The notes under the pieces: model-generated
What the model saw: only the letters and a program-made list of their open reading frames with translations
Told to the model about the DNA's origin: nothing
Database searches by the model: none
Assembly: GCA_021732995.1 (NCBI GenBank)
Contig: JAKFWA010000044.1
Span: 1-64,000, forward strand
Direction of reading: 5' to 3'
DNA from: Planctomycetaceae bacterium
Lineage (GTDB): Bacteria > Planctomycetota > Planctomycetia > Planctomycetales > Planctomycetaceae
Length of the DNA stretch: 64,000 nt
Position numbers and translations under genes: made by a program
In this document: positions 54,282 to 62,923 of the stretch, one piece after another
Numbering within the stretch: the first letter of the stretch is position 1
How the letters are laid out: every line of letters starts with the position of its first letter

Positions 54282-55595
54282 CTATGCGCCCTTTGGTTTC
54301 GCCCAATGATCACGATACTCGCGGCGGGTGAGGACGTTCGCTTCATCATCGCCGACGAATTGTTCCTTCTGCGGATCGAAGGTCAGCGAGCGTCCGAGGC
54401 GCGTGGCGATGTTGCCGAGATGGCACAGCGTCGTTGACAGGTGGCCGGTGAGCGCATCGGCGTTGAGCTTCGCGCCTATACGGATGGAGTCGCAGAAGTT
54501 CTGCACATGAGCCGCATCGTTCTGCGGTTCCGGCTTGAAGCTGACCGGGATCGGCTGATTGCGGTCTGACAGGATCTCGATCTTGCCGCGACGGCTGAGA
54601 TACATCTGGCCTTTGGTGCCATAAAACTCGGCTCCGCTGTCGGTGTTGTGCGGATAGTTGGAAGACCAGAGTCGCTGCTCATAGATGAACAGCTTGCGAT
54701 TGCCTGGCTGCCCGTCGCCGGGGTACTCGAAGGTGACCTGCTGCGTGTCGGGAAATTCCTGATCGTCGTCATGCATGAACTTGCCGCCAAGCGCGGCGAC
54801 CTTCGTCGGATGCGTGTCGACGCCCAGACCCCAGCGGGTGTAGTCGATGTCGTGCACGCCATCGTTACCCATGTCGCCGGTGCCGAAGTGGTACCACCAG
54901 GTCCAGCGGTTGTGGACGCGGTTGGTGCGATAAGGAACCATCGTCGCGGGGCCGACCCAGGTGTCGTAGTCGAAGCCGGCGGGCGGGGCGGAATCCTGGC
55001 CCTTTCCAATCGTACCGCGACGCTGAATGTTCCAGCATTTTGCGACCATTACGTTGCCGATGACGCCTTCACGCAAGAGCTTCATAGCCTCGATCATCAT
55101 GTTGGTGCTGCGGCTTTGCGTTCCATGCTGCACCTGCATCTTGTTGCGAGCCGCCGCTTCGATCAGTAGCCGACCTTCGCGAATGTTGTGTGAGATCGGC
55201 TTCTCAACATAGACGTGCTTGCCCGCGTCACAGGCCAGAATCGCGGCAATGGAGTGCCAGTGATCCGGCGTAGCGATGACCACGGCATCGACCGACTTGT
55301 CGTCCAGAATTCTTCGTAGATCGGCGAAGGACTTGTCCGGCTTGATATCAAGATTCTTCGCCGTATTGGCGCGGCGGTTGTCATCGACGTCGCTGATGTA
55401 CGCGACTTCGACATTCGCAGTTTTGCGAAACAATCCAGAGACGTGATTGCCACGACCTCCACAGCCAATCAAGCCGACGACGAGTTTGTCGTTCGCGACC
55501 TTGGGAGCGGCTTGAGCGGTGCCAATTGCGGATGCGGTCAGCAGACCGGCGGATGTCAGTTCCAGAAACTCGCGGCGATTGGGTTGAGCGCGCAT
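54282..55595 (-). CDS. Tat-exported Gfo/Idh/MocA oxidoreductase
   Basis: The 437-aa protein has a Tat leader (NRREFLELTSAG near residue 6), a Rossmann motif VGLIGCGGRGNHV, the EKP motif (VEKPISHN) and a C-terminal domain with HDIDYTRWGLG. It is the type with a GxxxD/H pair common in planctomycete sugar metabolism. Substrate unknown. The ATG at 55595 has AGGAGATCCT directly upstream. It is divergent from the pyruvyltransferase-like gene. Confidence 0.92.
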   Translation of the reverse strand: MRAQPNRREFLELTSAGLLTASAIGTAQAAPKVANDKLVVGLIGCGGRGNHVSGLFRKTANVEVAYISDVDDNRRANTAKNLDIKPDKSFADLRRILDDKSVDAVVIATPDHWHSIAAILACDAGKHVYVEKPISHNIREGRLLIEAAARNKMQVQHGTQSRSTNMMIEAMKLLREGVIGNVMVAKCWNIQRRGTIGKGQDSAPPAGFDYDTWVGPATMVPYRTNRVHNRWTWWYHFGTGDMGNDGVHDIDYTRWGLGVDTHPTKVAALGGKFMHDDDQEFPDTQQVTFEYPGDGQPGNRKLFIYEQRLWSSNYPHNTDSGAEFYGTKGQMYLSRRGKIEILSDRNQPIPVSFKPEPQNDAAHVQNFCDSIRIGAKLNADALTGHLSTTLCHLGNIATRLGRSLTFDPQKEQFVGDDEANVLTRREYRDHWAKPKGA

Positions 55596-55845
55596 AGGAT
55601 CTCCTGCAGTTTGAGCGGCAGAGCGTGGCAAGCAGTCATCCAACGGGTGAGCAGCCTTGCGAGCAATGCTCAGTCGGACAGGCGGTTCACTGCGCGGAGC
55701 ATTGAGGACGACTTCAGAAAACTCCAGCGACCCATGACTCACACCATCCGTTTTGGACAGACTTGGCTGTAGGATTTTGACGCCAAGTCGTGCTTGGTGA
55801 CGCGGTGAATCAAACGCTCGGACTCATCTCACAACGGTTATCAGC
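55596..55845. other. Divergent promoter region
   Basis: 250 bp between the Gfo/Idh/MocA gene (minus) and the pyruvyltransferase-like gene (plus). The frame upstream of 55595 is open on the minus strand but lacks conserved content. I see no recognisable operator. Confidence 0.4.
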
Positions 55846-57126
55846 ATGAATACATCACAGTTTGAGGGTCTCGATCGCCGGACGTTTCTTGCGGCAGCAT
55901 TGGCGTCACTGGCCACGAGCTCGATGGCTCAAGAAAAACGCCCGCCGCGTATTGTGCTGAGGTCTTCGTGGCAGACAGTGAATATCGGCGACATCGCTCA
56001 CACACCCGGTGTGTTGAAGTTGCTTGAGCAACACCTGCCGCAAGCGGAAATTCGATTGTGGCCCAGCAAGGTGGATAACGGTGTCGAAGAGATGCTGCTG
56101 GCACGCTTCCCCAAGCTGACCATTATCAAGGGGCAGGACGCGATCAAAGCCGCCTTCGATGAATGCGACTTCCTGCTGCACGGGTCGGGGCCGTCACTGG
56201 TCGCTCAGAACGATGTCGCCAAATGGGCTGCCGCGACGGGGAAGCCGTATGGGATTTATGGCATCACCGTGTCGATGATGGGTTCTACGGCGACCAAGCC
56301 AGCGTCCGACGCGGCGATTTCCAAGACGATGGAAGTGCTGAGTGGTGCGCGGTTCGCGTTGTTCCGTGATTCGGTCTCAATGCAACTGGCCAAGGACAAG
56401 GGCTGCACGTCGCCGATCATGGAGTTCTGCCCCGACGGCGCCTTTGCGACGGACCTGCGAGACGACGCGAAGGCCACCGCGTTCCTGAAGGCTAACAAGC
56501 TTGAAGACGGAAAGTTTCTGTGCTGCATCCCTCGCTTGCGCTACACACCCTACTGGACCATCCCCAGCAAGAAGGGGGCGTTTGATGCAACGAAGCACGC
56601 CCGCAACGAAGCGTTGAAGGAGCACGATCACGCTCAGCTGCGGCAGGCGATTGTCGAAGTGGTGCGTCAGACATCCTTGAAGGTTCTGGTCTGTCCGGAA
56701 GACCAGACTCAGATGGCCGTCGGCAAGGAACTGTTGGTGGACCCGCTGCCGGATGATGTGAAGGCACGGGTGGTGTGGCGGCCGGATTACTGGCTGACGG
56801 GGGAAGCTGTCAGCACTTACGTCCGCAGCGCGGGACTCTTCGGGAATGAGATGCACAGCCCGATTATGTGCATCGGCAACGGTATTCCCGCCATCGTGTG
56901 CCGCTGGGCCGAGCAGACCAGCAAGGGAATGATGTGGCGCGATATCGGACTCGGTGACTGGTTGTTCAACTTGGACAATGAGGACGAAGTCAAAGGCATT
57001 GTGCCGGCAGTGCTTGCATTGGCGAAAGATCCTGCTGCGGCGACGGCCAAAGCGGCGAAAGCGCGGGCGTTCGTGGAACAGCGGCAACGTGAAACGATGG
57101 CCGTGCTGGCGAAGCAACTCGGATGA
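55846..57126 (+). CDS. Polysaccharide pyruvyl transferase-like protein with Tat leader
   Basis: The 426-aa protein matches the PS_pyruv_trans family, which transfers pyruvate from PEP to sugars of exopolysaccharides: [18 protein letters not shown] at the start, [36 protein letters not shown], and [24 protein letters not shown] near the end. Unlike the usual cytosolic members it begins with a Tat leader ([20 protein letters not shown]). It heads a plus-strand run of five genes. The ATG at 55846 has only a weak SD. Confidence 0.82.
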   Translation: MNTSQFEGLDRRTFLAAALASLATSSMAQEKRPPRIVLRSSWQTVNIGDIAHTPGVLKLLEQHLPQAEIRLWPSKVDNGVEEMLLARFPKLTIIKGQDAIKAAFDECDFLLHGSGPSLVAQNDVAKWAAATGKPYGIYGITVSMMGSTATKPASDAAISKTMEVLSGARFALFRDSVSMQLAKDKGCTSPIMEFCPDGAFATDLRDDAKATAFLKANKLEDGKFLCCIPRLRYTPYWTIPSKKGAFDATKHARNEALKEHDHAQLRQAIVEVVRQTSLKVLVCPEDQTQMAVGKELLVDPLPDDVKARVVWRPDYWLTGEAVSTYVRSAGLFGNEMHSPIMCIGNGIPAIVCRWAEQTSKGMMWRDIGLGDWLFNLDNEDEVKGIVPAVLALAKDPAAATAKAAKARAFVEQRQRETMAVLAKQLG

Positions 57127-57255
57127 GCTGCCTCCGGCGGTGCATGGACGCGGCTCGATCCTCTTTGCAAGATCTGCTCGCAGGTCTTGGCTTTGAGGCC
57201 TCAGCGTTCACTGACGTATTTCGTTTCGGCGGAACTTGGCCATCGGAAGATTGTC

Positions 57256-58158
57256 ATGCTGCGTTTTGCTGTGGTTCAGCCCGGTCCGCGCGCCGCTGCG
57301 ATCGTTCGCGTCGCTTCGCGATTGCGGGGTGGAGTCGTCAGCGCGGTCGTTGATCATGACGACGCGGCAGCTCAGAGCCTCGCCAAGCAACTCGGCGCGA
57401 AGGTTGTGGCGAGTTCCGTGGAGCAACTGCATCAGCAGTCTGGTGAGCACTTTGACGCTTGGGTTCTGGTAACGTCCGACGCGCTGGTGGTTGTGCCGCA
57501 TGCACAGCGTCCGGTCGAGACTTCGTCCGAGAAATGGCTCAGCAATCCTGAAGGCTGGCTGTGGGGCCATTCCTATCGTTTTCTGCCGAGTGTCCGCGCT
57601 CTGAAGGACAGTTTGGCTTCCGGGAAGCTCGGTGCACCTGGACTGGTGCGCATTCATCAGTGGCAGGCTACGGGTTGTGACCTCAAGCAGGCTCTCATCC
57701 AACAACTGGATGTAGCGTGTTGGCTGGTTGAGCAACCAGTTTCTCTGGTGTTCGCTCAGCGGCGTTCGATTCCTGAGGCGAAGGAATCGACGCTTCGAGA
57801 CTATGTGCAGGTGCATCTGGGCTTTGAAGATGACCGCATGGCTGTGATTGATTGCACGACATCACTACCGGCGGGGGACGACTATTACTCGCTGAGTGTG
57901 ATCGGATCGACCGGCGCGGCTTACGCGGATGATCATCACAACATGCAGTTGGTGTTTGGTGGTTCGCAGCCTCGCGCGTTCCGCACGTCGCAGGGTGACT
58001 TCGCACTGCTCACGGCCTGGCAGGAATTCATCGACGCCACCGATAAGAAACGGCAGCCTCTGTGTGATGGTTCTGCGTGGAAGCGGGCGATGGGGTTGCT
58101 TGCTGCGGTTGAGGGTTCTTTGACGACCGGACAGCCGGTGACCGTGAAGGACGCTTAG
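57256..58158 (+). CDS. Degenerate Gfo/Idh/MocA-like protein
   Basis: The 300-aa protein has the C-terminal half of the family (GHSYRFLPSVRALKDSLASGKLGAPGLVRIHQW, LDVACWLVEQP), but its N-terminal fold has no GxGxxG (FAVVQPGPRAAAIVRVASRL) and no EKP motif. It may not bind NAD(P), and could be a regulatory or partner subunit of the next protein. The ATG at 57256 has GGAAG 7 nt upstream. The next gene starts 24 bp after its stop. Confidence 0.72.
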   Translation: MLRFAVVQPGPRAAAIVRVASRLRGGVVSAVVDHDDAAAQSLAKQLGAKVVASSVEQLHQQSGEHFDAWVLVTSDALVVVPHAQRPVETSSEKWLSNPEGWLWGHSYRFLPSVRALKDSLASGKLGAPGLVRIHQWQATGCDLKQALIQQLDVACWLVEQPVSLVFAQRRSIPEAKESTLRDYVQVHLGFEDDRMAVIDCTTSLPAGDDYYSLSVIGSTGAAYADDHHNMQLVFGGSQPRAFRTSQGDFALLTAWQEFIDATDKKRQPLCDGSAWKRAMGLLAAVEGSLTTGQPVTVKDA

Positions 58159-58182
58159 TTTGAACCTGAAGGAAAGACGCTT

Positions 58183-59298
58183 ATGACCGAGCCAAAGCGA
58201 TATCGCTGTGCGGTACTCAGCGTTGTGAAGCACGAGTACGTGCCGCGCGGTGTGGCTGCGCATCCTCGCTGCGAACTGGTCGTCGTGGCTGACGATGCCA
58301 ATCAACCGGATTGGGTGCATCAGCGCAACCAGCGTTTTGCTGACGAATACAAGATCCCTTACGTGCGCGACGTCGAACGGGCGATTGCTGAATACAACGT
58401 GCAGGTGGCGATTGTCAGTTCGCAGGTGGAGCGGCATTGCGATCTGAGTCTGCGGGCCATCAATCGCGGCCTGCATGTCATTCAGGACAAGCCGATGAGC
58501 AACTCACTGGCGGACTGTGATCGCGTTGTCGCCGCATGTCGGCAGAAGCGAACCAAGTTCCTGATGTGGAATCGCAATTTTCTACCAGCTGTGCTGCATG
58601 CGAAAGAATTGATCGCGGCGGGCGAGATTGGCAAACCGTACGCGGTGCATGTTGATTTCTATTTCGCCAAAGACGCAGGGCCGCCGAAGGGAACTCGACC
58701 ACTCGAACAGAAGCCGATGGATTGGCAGGCTCATCAAATTGCGGCTCACGTAGACGGCTCGGATGGTGGCCTCGGTCAGCGACCGTTGGGCGAGCTGGAG
58801 ATCGAGGGCGTCTACCCGCTGGCCTACATCCGCATGCTGACGGGGGCCAAGGTGCAACGCGTCTTTGCTCGCACCGCGCGACACTTTCATCAGGTCAATG
58901 TCGACAACAACGTCGAAGACCTTGGCAGTCTGTCGTTGGAGATGGATCAGGGTGTCACGGGTACCCTGTGCATCGGCCGCATCGGCAAGGCGAGTCATCC
59001 CGATATTGGTGAGATCAAGCTGCATGTTCTGGGTGAACGCGGCGGCTTGGTGATCAGCGAAGCTCGCCCTGAAGTGGCTGTTTATTACCGCAATCAGCCC
59101 GCGGCCGAGTTCCGTCACAAGCGTCTGGCGAATGACTACGACTACCTGTTACTCGAAGATTTTCTGCACGCGATCGAGACCGACGGCGACACGATTCTGA
59201 ATGCCTTGGCCAGTCGAGACATTTGTGCGACGGTTGAATCTGCTCTGGAATCTGCTCGAAATGGTCGTTGCGTGACCGTGCCTGTGTCGGCCGGCTGA
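58183..59298 (+). CDS. Gfo/Idh/MocA oxidoreductase
   Basis: The 371-aa cytosolic protein has the family's middle motif as QDKPMSNSL (DKP) and the substrate domain (MTGAKVQRV, LHVLGERGGLVIS), but its N-terminus (CAVLSVVKHEYVPRGVAAHP) again lacks a GxGxxG. It is cotranscribed with the degenerate homologue upstream and the aldolase downstream. It could act with the upstream protein as a hetero-oligomer. AAGGAAAG lies upstream of the ATG at 58183. Confidence 0.83.
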   Translation: MTEPKRYRCAVLSVVKHEYVPRGVAAHPRCELVVVADDANQPDWVHQRNQRFADEYKIPYVRDVERAIAEYNVQVAIVSSQVERHCDLSLRAINRGLHVIQDKPMSNSLADCDRVVAACRQKRTKFLMWNRNFLPAVLHAKELIAAGEIGKPYAVHVDFYFAKDAGPPKGTRPLEQKPMDWQAHQIAAHVDGSDGGLGQRPLGELEIEGVYPLAYIRMLTGAKVQRVFARTARHFHQVNVDNNVEDLGSLSLEMDQGVTGTLCIGRIGKASHPDIGEIKLHVLGERGGLVISEARPEVAVYYRNQPAAEFRHKRLANDYDYLLLEDFLHAIETDGDTILNALASRDICATVESALESARNGRCVTVPVSAG

Positions 59299-59344
59299 GG
59301 CACGTCAGCGGAAGTTCATTCATCCTGCTTCATGGAGTTGAGTT

Positions 59345-60133
59345 ATGCCTACCGGTCACGAAGTTCGTCAGGCGTTGCACGCCGGTCGTCATGTCTTTTC
59401 GACAGCGATCGTGTCCGCATCGACCTTCTGGCCGCAGATCATCAAGCAATCGGGCGTAGACTTCGTCTTTATCGACTCCGAGCACGTGCCCGCTGATCGA
59501 GAAACACTCTCGTGGATGTGTCGCACGTATTCAGCGCTGGGCATTCCGCCGGTGGTGAGAATTCCACAGAACGATCTGTATGAGGCTTCGAAGGTCCTGG
59601 ATGGCGGCGCGAGCGGCATCATTGGCCCGTATCTGGAGACCGTTGAGCAAGCGCGGGCTCTTGTGGGCGCCGCGCGCTGGCGACCGCTGAAGGGCACGCG
59701 GCTGCAGGCTGCTCTGGACGATCCGAATTCTCTGGAGCCCGAGTTGCGCGAGTATCTGGAGAAACGCAATGCGGACACGCTGTGTGTCGCCAACATTGAA
59801 AGCACGACCGCCATTCAGAACTTGCCGGACATTGTGCGAGTGCAGGGGCTGGATGCGGTGCTCATCGGGCCGCACGATCTGTCCTGCAGTCTGGGTATTC
59901 CGGAGCAGTACACTCACCCGAAGTTTGATGAGGCGGTGCGGACCATCTTTCGGATTGCTCGCGCGGCTGGCGTCGGTGCGGGGATTCATTTCTGGGAGAG
60001 CATCGATCACGAAGTGGCCTGGTCGCAGGCGGGTGGCAATCTGATGATGCACAGCTCCGACCTGGCTATTTTCCGTCAGAATCTGAAGAGCGAACTGGAT
60101 ACTCTGCGAAGCCGTCTGGGCTTGATGCTCTGA
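59345..60133 (+). CDS. HpcH/HpaI-type class II aldolase
   Basis: The 262-aa protein has the family motif VDFVFIDSEHVPADRE (Glu/Asp metal and His), GGASGIIGPYLETVEQA, VANIESTTAIQNL (Glu ligand) and VLIGPHDLSCSLGIP (Asp ligand). It should cleave or form 4-hydroxy-2-oxoacids such as 2-keto-3-deoxy sugar acids, giving pyruvate. It follows the Gfo/Idh/MocA gene by 46 bp, with GGAG before the ATG at 59345. Together they suggest sugar-acid breakdown. Confidence 0.92.
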   Translation: MPTGHEVRQALHAGRHVFSTAIVSASTFWPQIIKQSGVDFVFIDSEHVPADRETLSWMCRTYSALGIPPVVRIPQNDLYEASKVLDGGASGIIGPYLETVEQARALVGAARWRPLKGTRLQAALDDPNSLEPELREYLEKRNADTLCVANIESTTAIQNLPDIVRVQGLDAVLIGPHDLSCSLGIPEQYTHPKFDEAVRTIFRIARAAGVGAGIHFWESIDHEVAWSQAGGNLMMHSSDLAIFRQNLKSELDTLRSRLGLML

Positions 60134-60214
60134 TGGGGCTTGTCGGATGTGTTGCTGGCGGCGTCGAACTGGCTGAAACGTGGCTTGTGGAGCTTCGAGA
60201 AGGAGGGCGGTGCT

Positions 60215-61468
60215 ATGGCTGACTCGTTCAACGCAGACCATGTCCGTGTGATGCGGCGCTTCTTCCTCAAACGCGGAGCGATCGGTCTGGCCGCGTGGCA
60301 GTTATTGCCGTGGTCAGTGTTGGGGGCTGATGTATCCGACGCCGCGCTTGATGATGCCATCCGGAAGCTGTCCTACCTGACTCAGCAAGATGCGTTCGGC
60401 ACGGTCGAACGGGGAACTCCGCTGCCCTATACGCATCCCGAAGAGAAACTGCGCGCCGTGGGGATGACGCGCGATACCTGGAAACTGGATGTCGTTTCAG
60501 ATCCGGCAGCTCCCGCGAAGTTGGGGGCTCCGTTGTCCAAAGAGGCGGGTACGGCGCTGGACTGGAACGGCTTGATGGGGCTGGCTGAAAGGCACGCTGT
60601 TCGATTCTTGAAGGTGATGACCTGCAACAACGGCGGCAGCCCATTGGGAGTAGGTCTCTGGGAAGGCGTGCCGCTGCGGACGATTGTGTGGATGACCAAG
60701 CCCGACAGCGATCTGCGGCGCGTGTTCTACTATGGCTATCACAACGATGACCCCAAGCAGCTCTTCCAGAGTTCACTGCCGATTGGTCGAGTGCTGGAAG
60801 ACCCGCCGGGGCATCATCCGGTCATCGTGTGCTACAAGCTCAACGGCGAGTTTCTGACTGGTAAGCGAGGCGGGCCGGTGCGCATGGTGGTCCCCGAGTG
60901 CTACGGCTTTAAGTCCATCAAATGGCTGCAGCGCGTGGTGCTGACGAACGCGCCGTATGCCAACGACACGTACGCGAACGGCAACAACGACGTTGACAGC
61001 TGGATGAAGACTTTCGCCAGGTTTGTCTCCACTCCTGCGAAGGTCGCGTCGGGACAACCGATTCCAATCACCGGCATGGCGCAAGTCGGGATCTCGGGTT
61101 TGCAGAAAGTGCAGTATTGGCTTACCCGAGCTGACGCGGCGTTGCCTGCGGATGATCCGAACTTCACACAGGCGGACTGGAAGGACGCGAAACTGCTGGC
61201 ATCCCCGAAGAATTGGGGCGGCGGTCTGCCTGACGGACCGTTCCAAAAGGACGTGCTCGGTTTCGATGCGCAAACTCAGCAGCCGACAACATGGCCCATG
61301 CGCTACGCCCTCGCGCATTGGGCCGCGATGCTCACCGACGTGGCTCCGGGGAGTTATCACTTGCGCTGCCGCACGATTGATGTGAATGGAGCCGCTCAGC
61401 CCATGCCGCGACCTTTTGCGAAGTCGGGACGCAACTTCATTCAGAAGGTCGATCTGACTGTCGAATAG
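60215..61468 (+). CDS. Molybdopterin-dependent oxidoreductase, sulfite-oxidase fold, Tat-exported
   Basis: The 417-aa protein has a Tat-like leader (MRRFFLKRGAIGLAAW near residue 13) and the sulfite-oxidase/nitrate-reductase-type Mo domain: LKVMTCNNGG with the Mo-ligand Cys at about 137, then GVPLRTIVWM, RGGPVRMVVPECYGFKSIKWL and a dimerisation domain with GQPIPITGMAQVG. It probably oxidises a small molecule in the periplasm; electrons would go to a cytochrome not seen here. The ATG at 60215 has GGAGGG 7 nt upstream; the longer frame from 60140 is unlikely. Confidence 0.9.
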   Translation: MADSFNADHVRVMRRFFLKRGAIGLAAWQLLPWSVLGADVSDAALDDAIRKLSYLTQQDAFGTVERGTPLPYTHPEEKLRAVGMTRDTWKLDVVSDPAAPAKLGAPLSKEAGTALDWNGLMGLAERHAVRFLKVMTCNNGGSPLGVGLWEGVPLRTIVWMTKPDSDLRRVFYYGYHNDDPKQLFQSSLPIGRVLEDPPGHHPVIVCYKLNGEFLTGKRGGPVRMVVPECYGFKSIKWLQRVVLTNAPYANDTYANGNNDVDSWMKTFARFVSTPAKVASGQPIPITGMAQVGISGLQKVQYWLTRADAALPADDPNFTQADWKDAKLLASPKNWGGGLPDGPFQKDVLGFDAQTQQPTTWPMRYALAHWAAMLTDVAPGSYHLRCRTIDVNGAAQPMPRPFAKSGRNFIQKVDLTVE

Positions 61469-61491
61469 CCACCCACAGGATGATCGACAAA

Positions 61492-62757
61492 TCAGCTCAA
61501 GAGGTCGCCGACTACTTTTGAGCCGAACGGCGCCAGCGGAATCGGGCGCACTCCGGCGAGGTTCTCCAGTTTTGGATCAATCGACAGCGCAGAGTAAATC
61601 GTCGCGAAGAAGTCGCCTTCCGTCACCGGATTGGACTTCACGTCGTGGCCGTCAGCGTCCGATTCGCCGTAGACCAATCCGCCTTTGACACCGCAACCAG
61701 CAAGGGCAGTGCTCCAACTACGAACGTAGTGATCTCGGCCAGCACGGTTGTTGATCTGAGGCGTGCGGCCAATCTCCCCGGTCCAGACGACGAGCGTTTT
61801 ATCGAGCAGCCCTCGCTGTTTGAGGTCGGTCAGCAGGCCCGCCCAAGCGTGCTCCATCGGTGGGACAAGGCCCTTGTGCCAACTGAAGTTGTCGGCATGC
61901 GAGTCGTAGCTGCTCTGGCCGACTTCAATGAACGGCACTCCTGCTTCGACCAGACGGCGCGCCATCAGGCAGCGACGCCCGAAGACGCTGTCTCCGTAAA
62001 GCTCGCGGTGCTTGTTCCAGTCTTCATCAGTGTTGAAGACGCCGCGAGAACTCTGCAGGCGCCGTGCGGCTTCGTAGGACTCGCGATGCATCCGCGCGAC
62101 ATCGGACTTGTGCTCAAGGGCGAAGCGTTCCTCAACAAATGACCGCAACGCGTGCCGCTTGGCCTCGATCTGCGGCTCCATGCTGGAAACCGAGAACGGT
62201 GGCAGGCTGCCTTCGGAACCAATGCCGAAGGGCTGGTACTTGGGGCCCAGGAAGCCCGCTCCGGCATCGCCCTGCGAACTGATTTTCACGAAGTTCGGCA
62301 GGTCGGCGGAATCGCGACCCTGATACTTGGCGACGATGGCTCCAACTTCCGGGAAGCGAACATTGGCAGACGGACGATAACCCGTATGCATCAGGTAAAT
62401 GCCGCCCGGGTGATCGACCTCAGAGGTCCGCATTGAACGAATCACAGCAATCTGGTCCATCTGCTGAGCCATCTTGGGCATCAGCTCGCAGATCTGAGTT
62501 CCGTCCACATTCGTATTGATTGGACGAAACAATCCGCCCGTCCGACGTCCAAGCTTCATATCCAGCGTCTCAAACTGGCTGATGCCGCCATTCATCCACA
62601 GCAGAATGCAGTGCTTCTGTTGACGTTGGACCTGATCGGCGAAGGCAGTCGTCAGTCCGCCCCAGTTCATGACCGCACCGCCCGCCGCCGTGGTGAGCGA
62701 TCCCTTTAGCCAGGCGCGACGTGAGATGTGCTCAATGCCGTGTGCTGTGGCATTCAT
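61492..62757 (-). CDS. DUF1501 protein with Tat signal, second copy
   Basis: The 421-aa protein has a Tat leader (SRRAWLKGSLTTAAGG near residue 11) and the DUF1501 blocks: KHCILLWMNGGISQFETLDMK, VIRSMRTSEVDHPGGIYLMHTG, SYDSHADNFSWHKGLVPPMEHA, and VVWTGEIGRTPQI. It is shorter and only distantly similar to 13626-15152. The ATG at 62757 has GGAG 7 nt upstream, and the upstream GTG (62772) is less likely. It converges on the molybdoenzyme gene and is divergent from the repeat protein. Confidence 0.9.
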   Translation of the reverse strand: MNATAHGIEHISRRAWLKGSLTTAAGGAVMNWGGLTTAFADQVQRQQKHCILLWMNGGISQFETLDMKLGRRTGGLFRPINTNVDGTQICELMPKMAQQMDQIAVIRSMRTSEVDHPGGIYLMHTGYRPSANVRFPEVGAIVAKYQGRDSADLPNFVKISSQGDAGAGFLGPKYQPFGIGSEGSLPPFSVSSMEPQIEAKRHALRSFVEERFALEHKSDVARMHRESYEAARRLQSSRGVFNTDEDWNKHRELYGDSVFGRRCLMARRLVEAGVPFIEVGQSSYDSHADNFSWHKGLVPPMEHAWAGLLTDLKQRGLLDKTLVVWTGEIGRTPQINNRAGRDHYVRSWSTALAGCGVKGGLVYGESDADGHDVKSNPVTEGDFFATIYSALSIDPKLENLAGVRPIPLAPFGSKVVGDLLS

Positions 62758-62923
62758 CGAAAGTCTCCGCACGATCGGACGAACAGGGTGGCTACTGGCT
62801 GCGGCTGATCCGCCGCCGTGCCGGGAAGTCAGGCGAGTAACTCGGTATACTTTGAACGCTACTGATGCGATTTGAGAATCGCTGCATCAGGAAGACATTA
62901 ACGTCAAGACGTTGGATTGAGTG

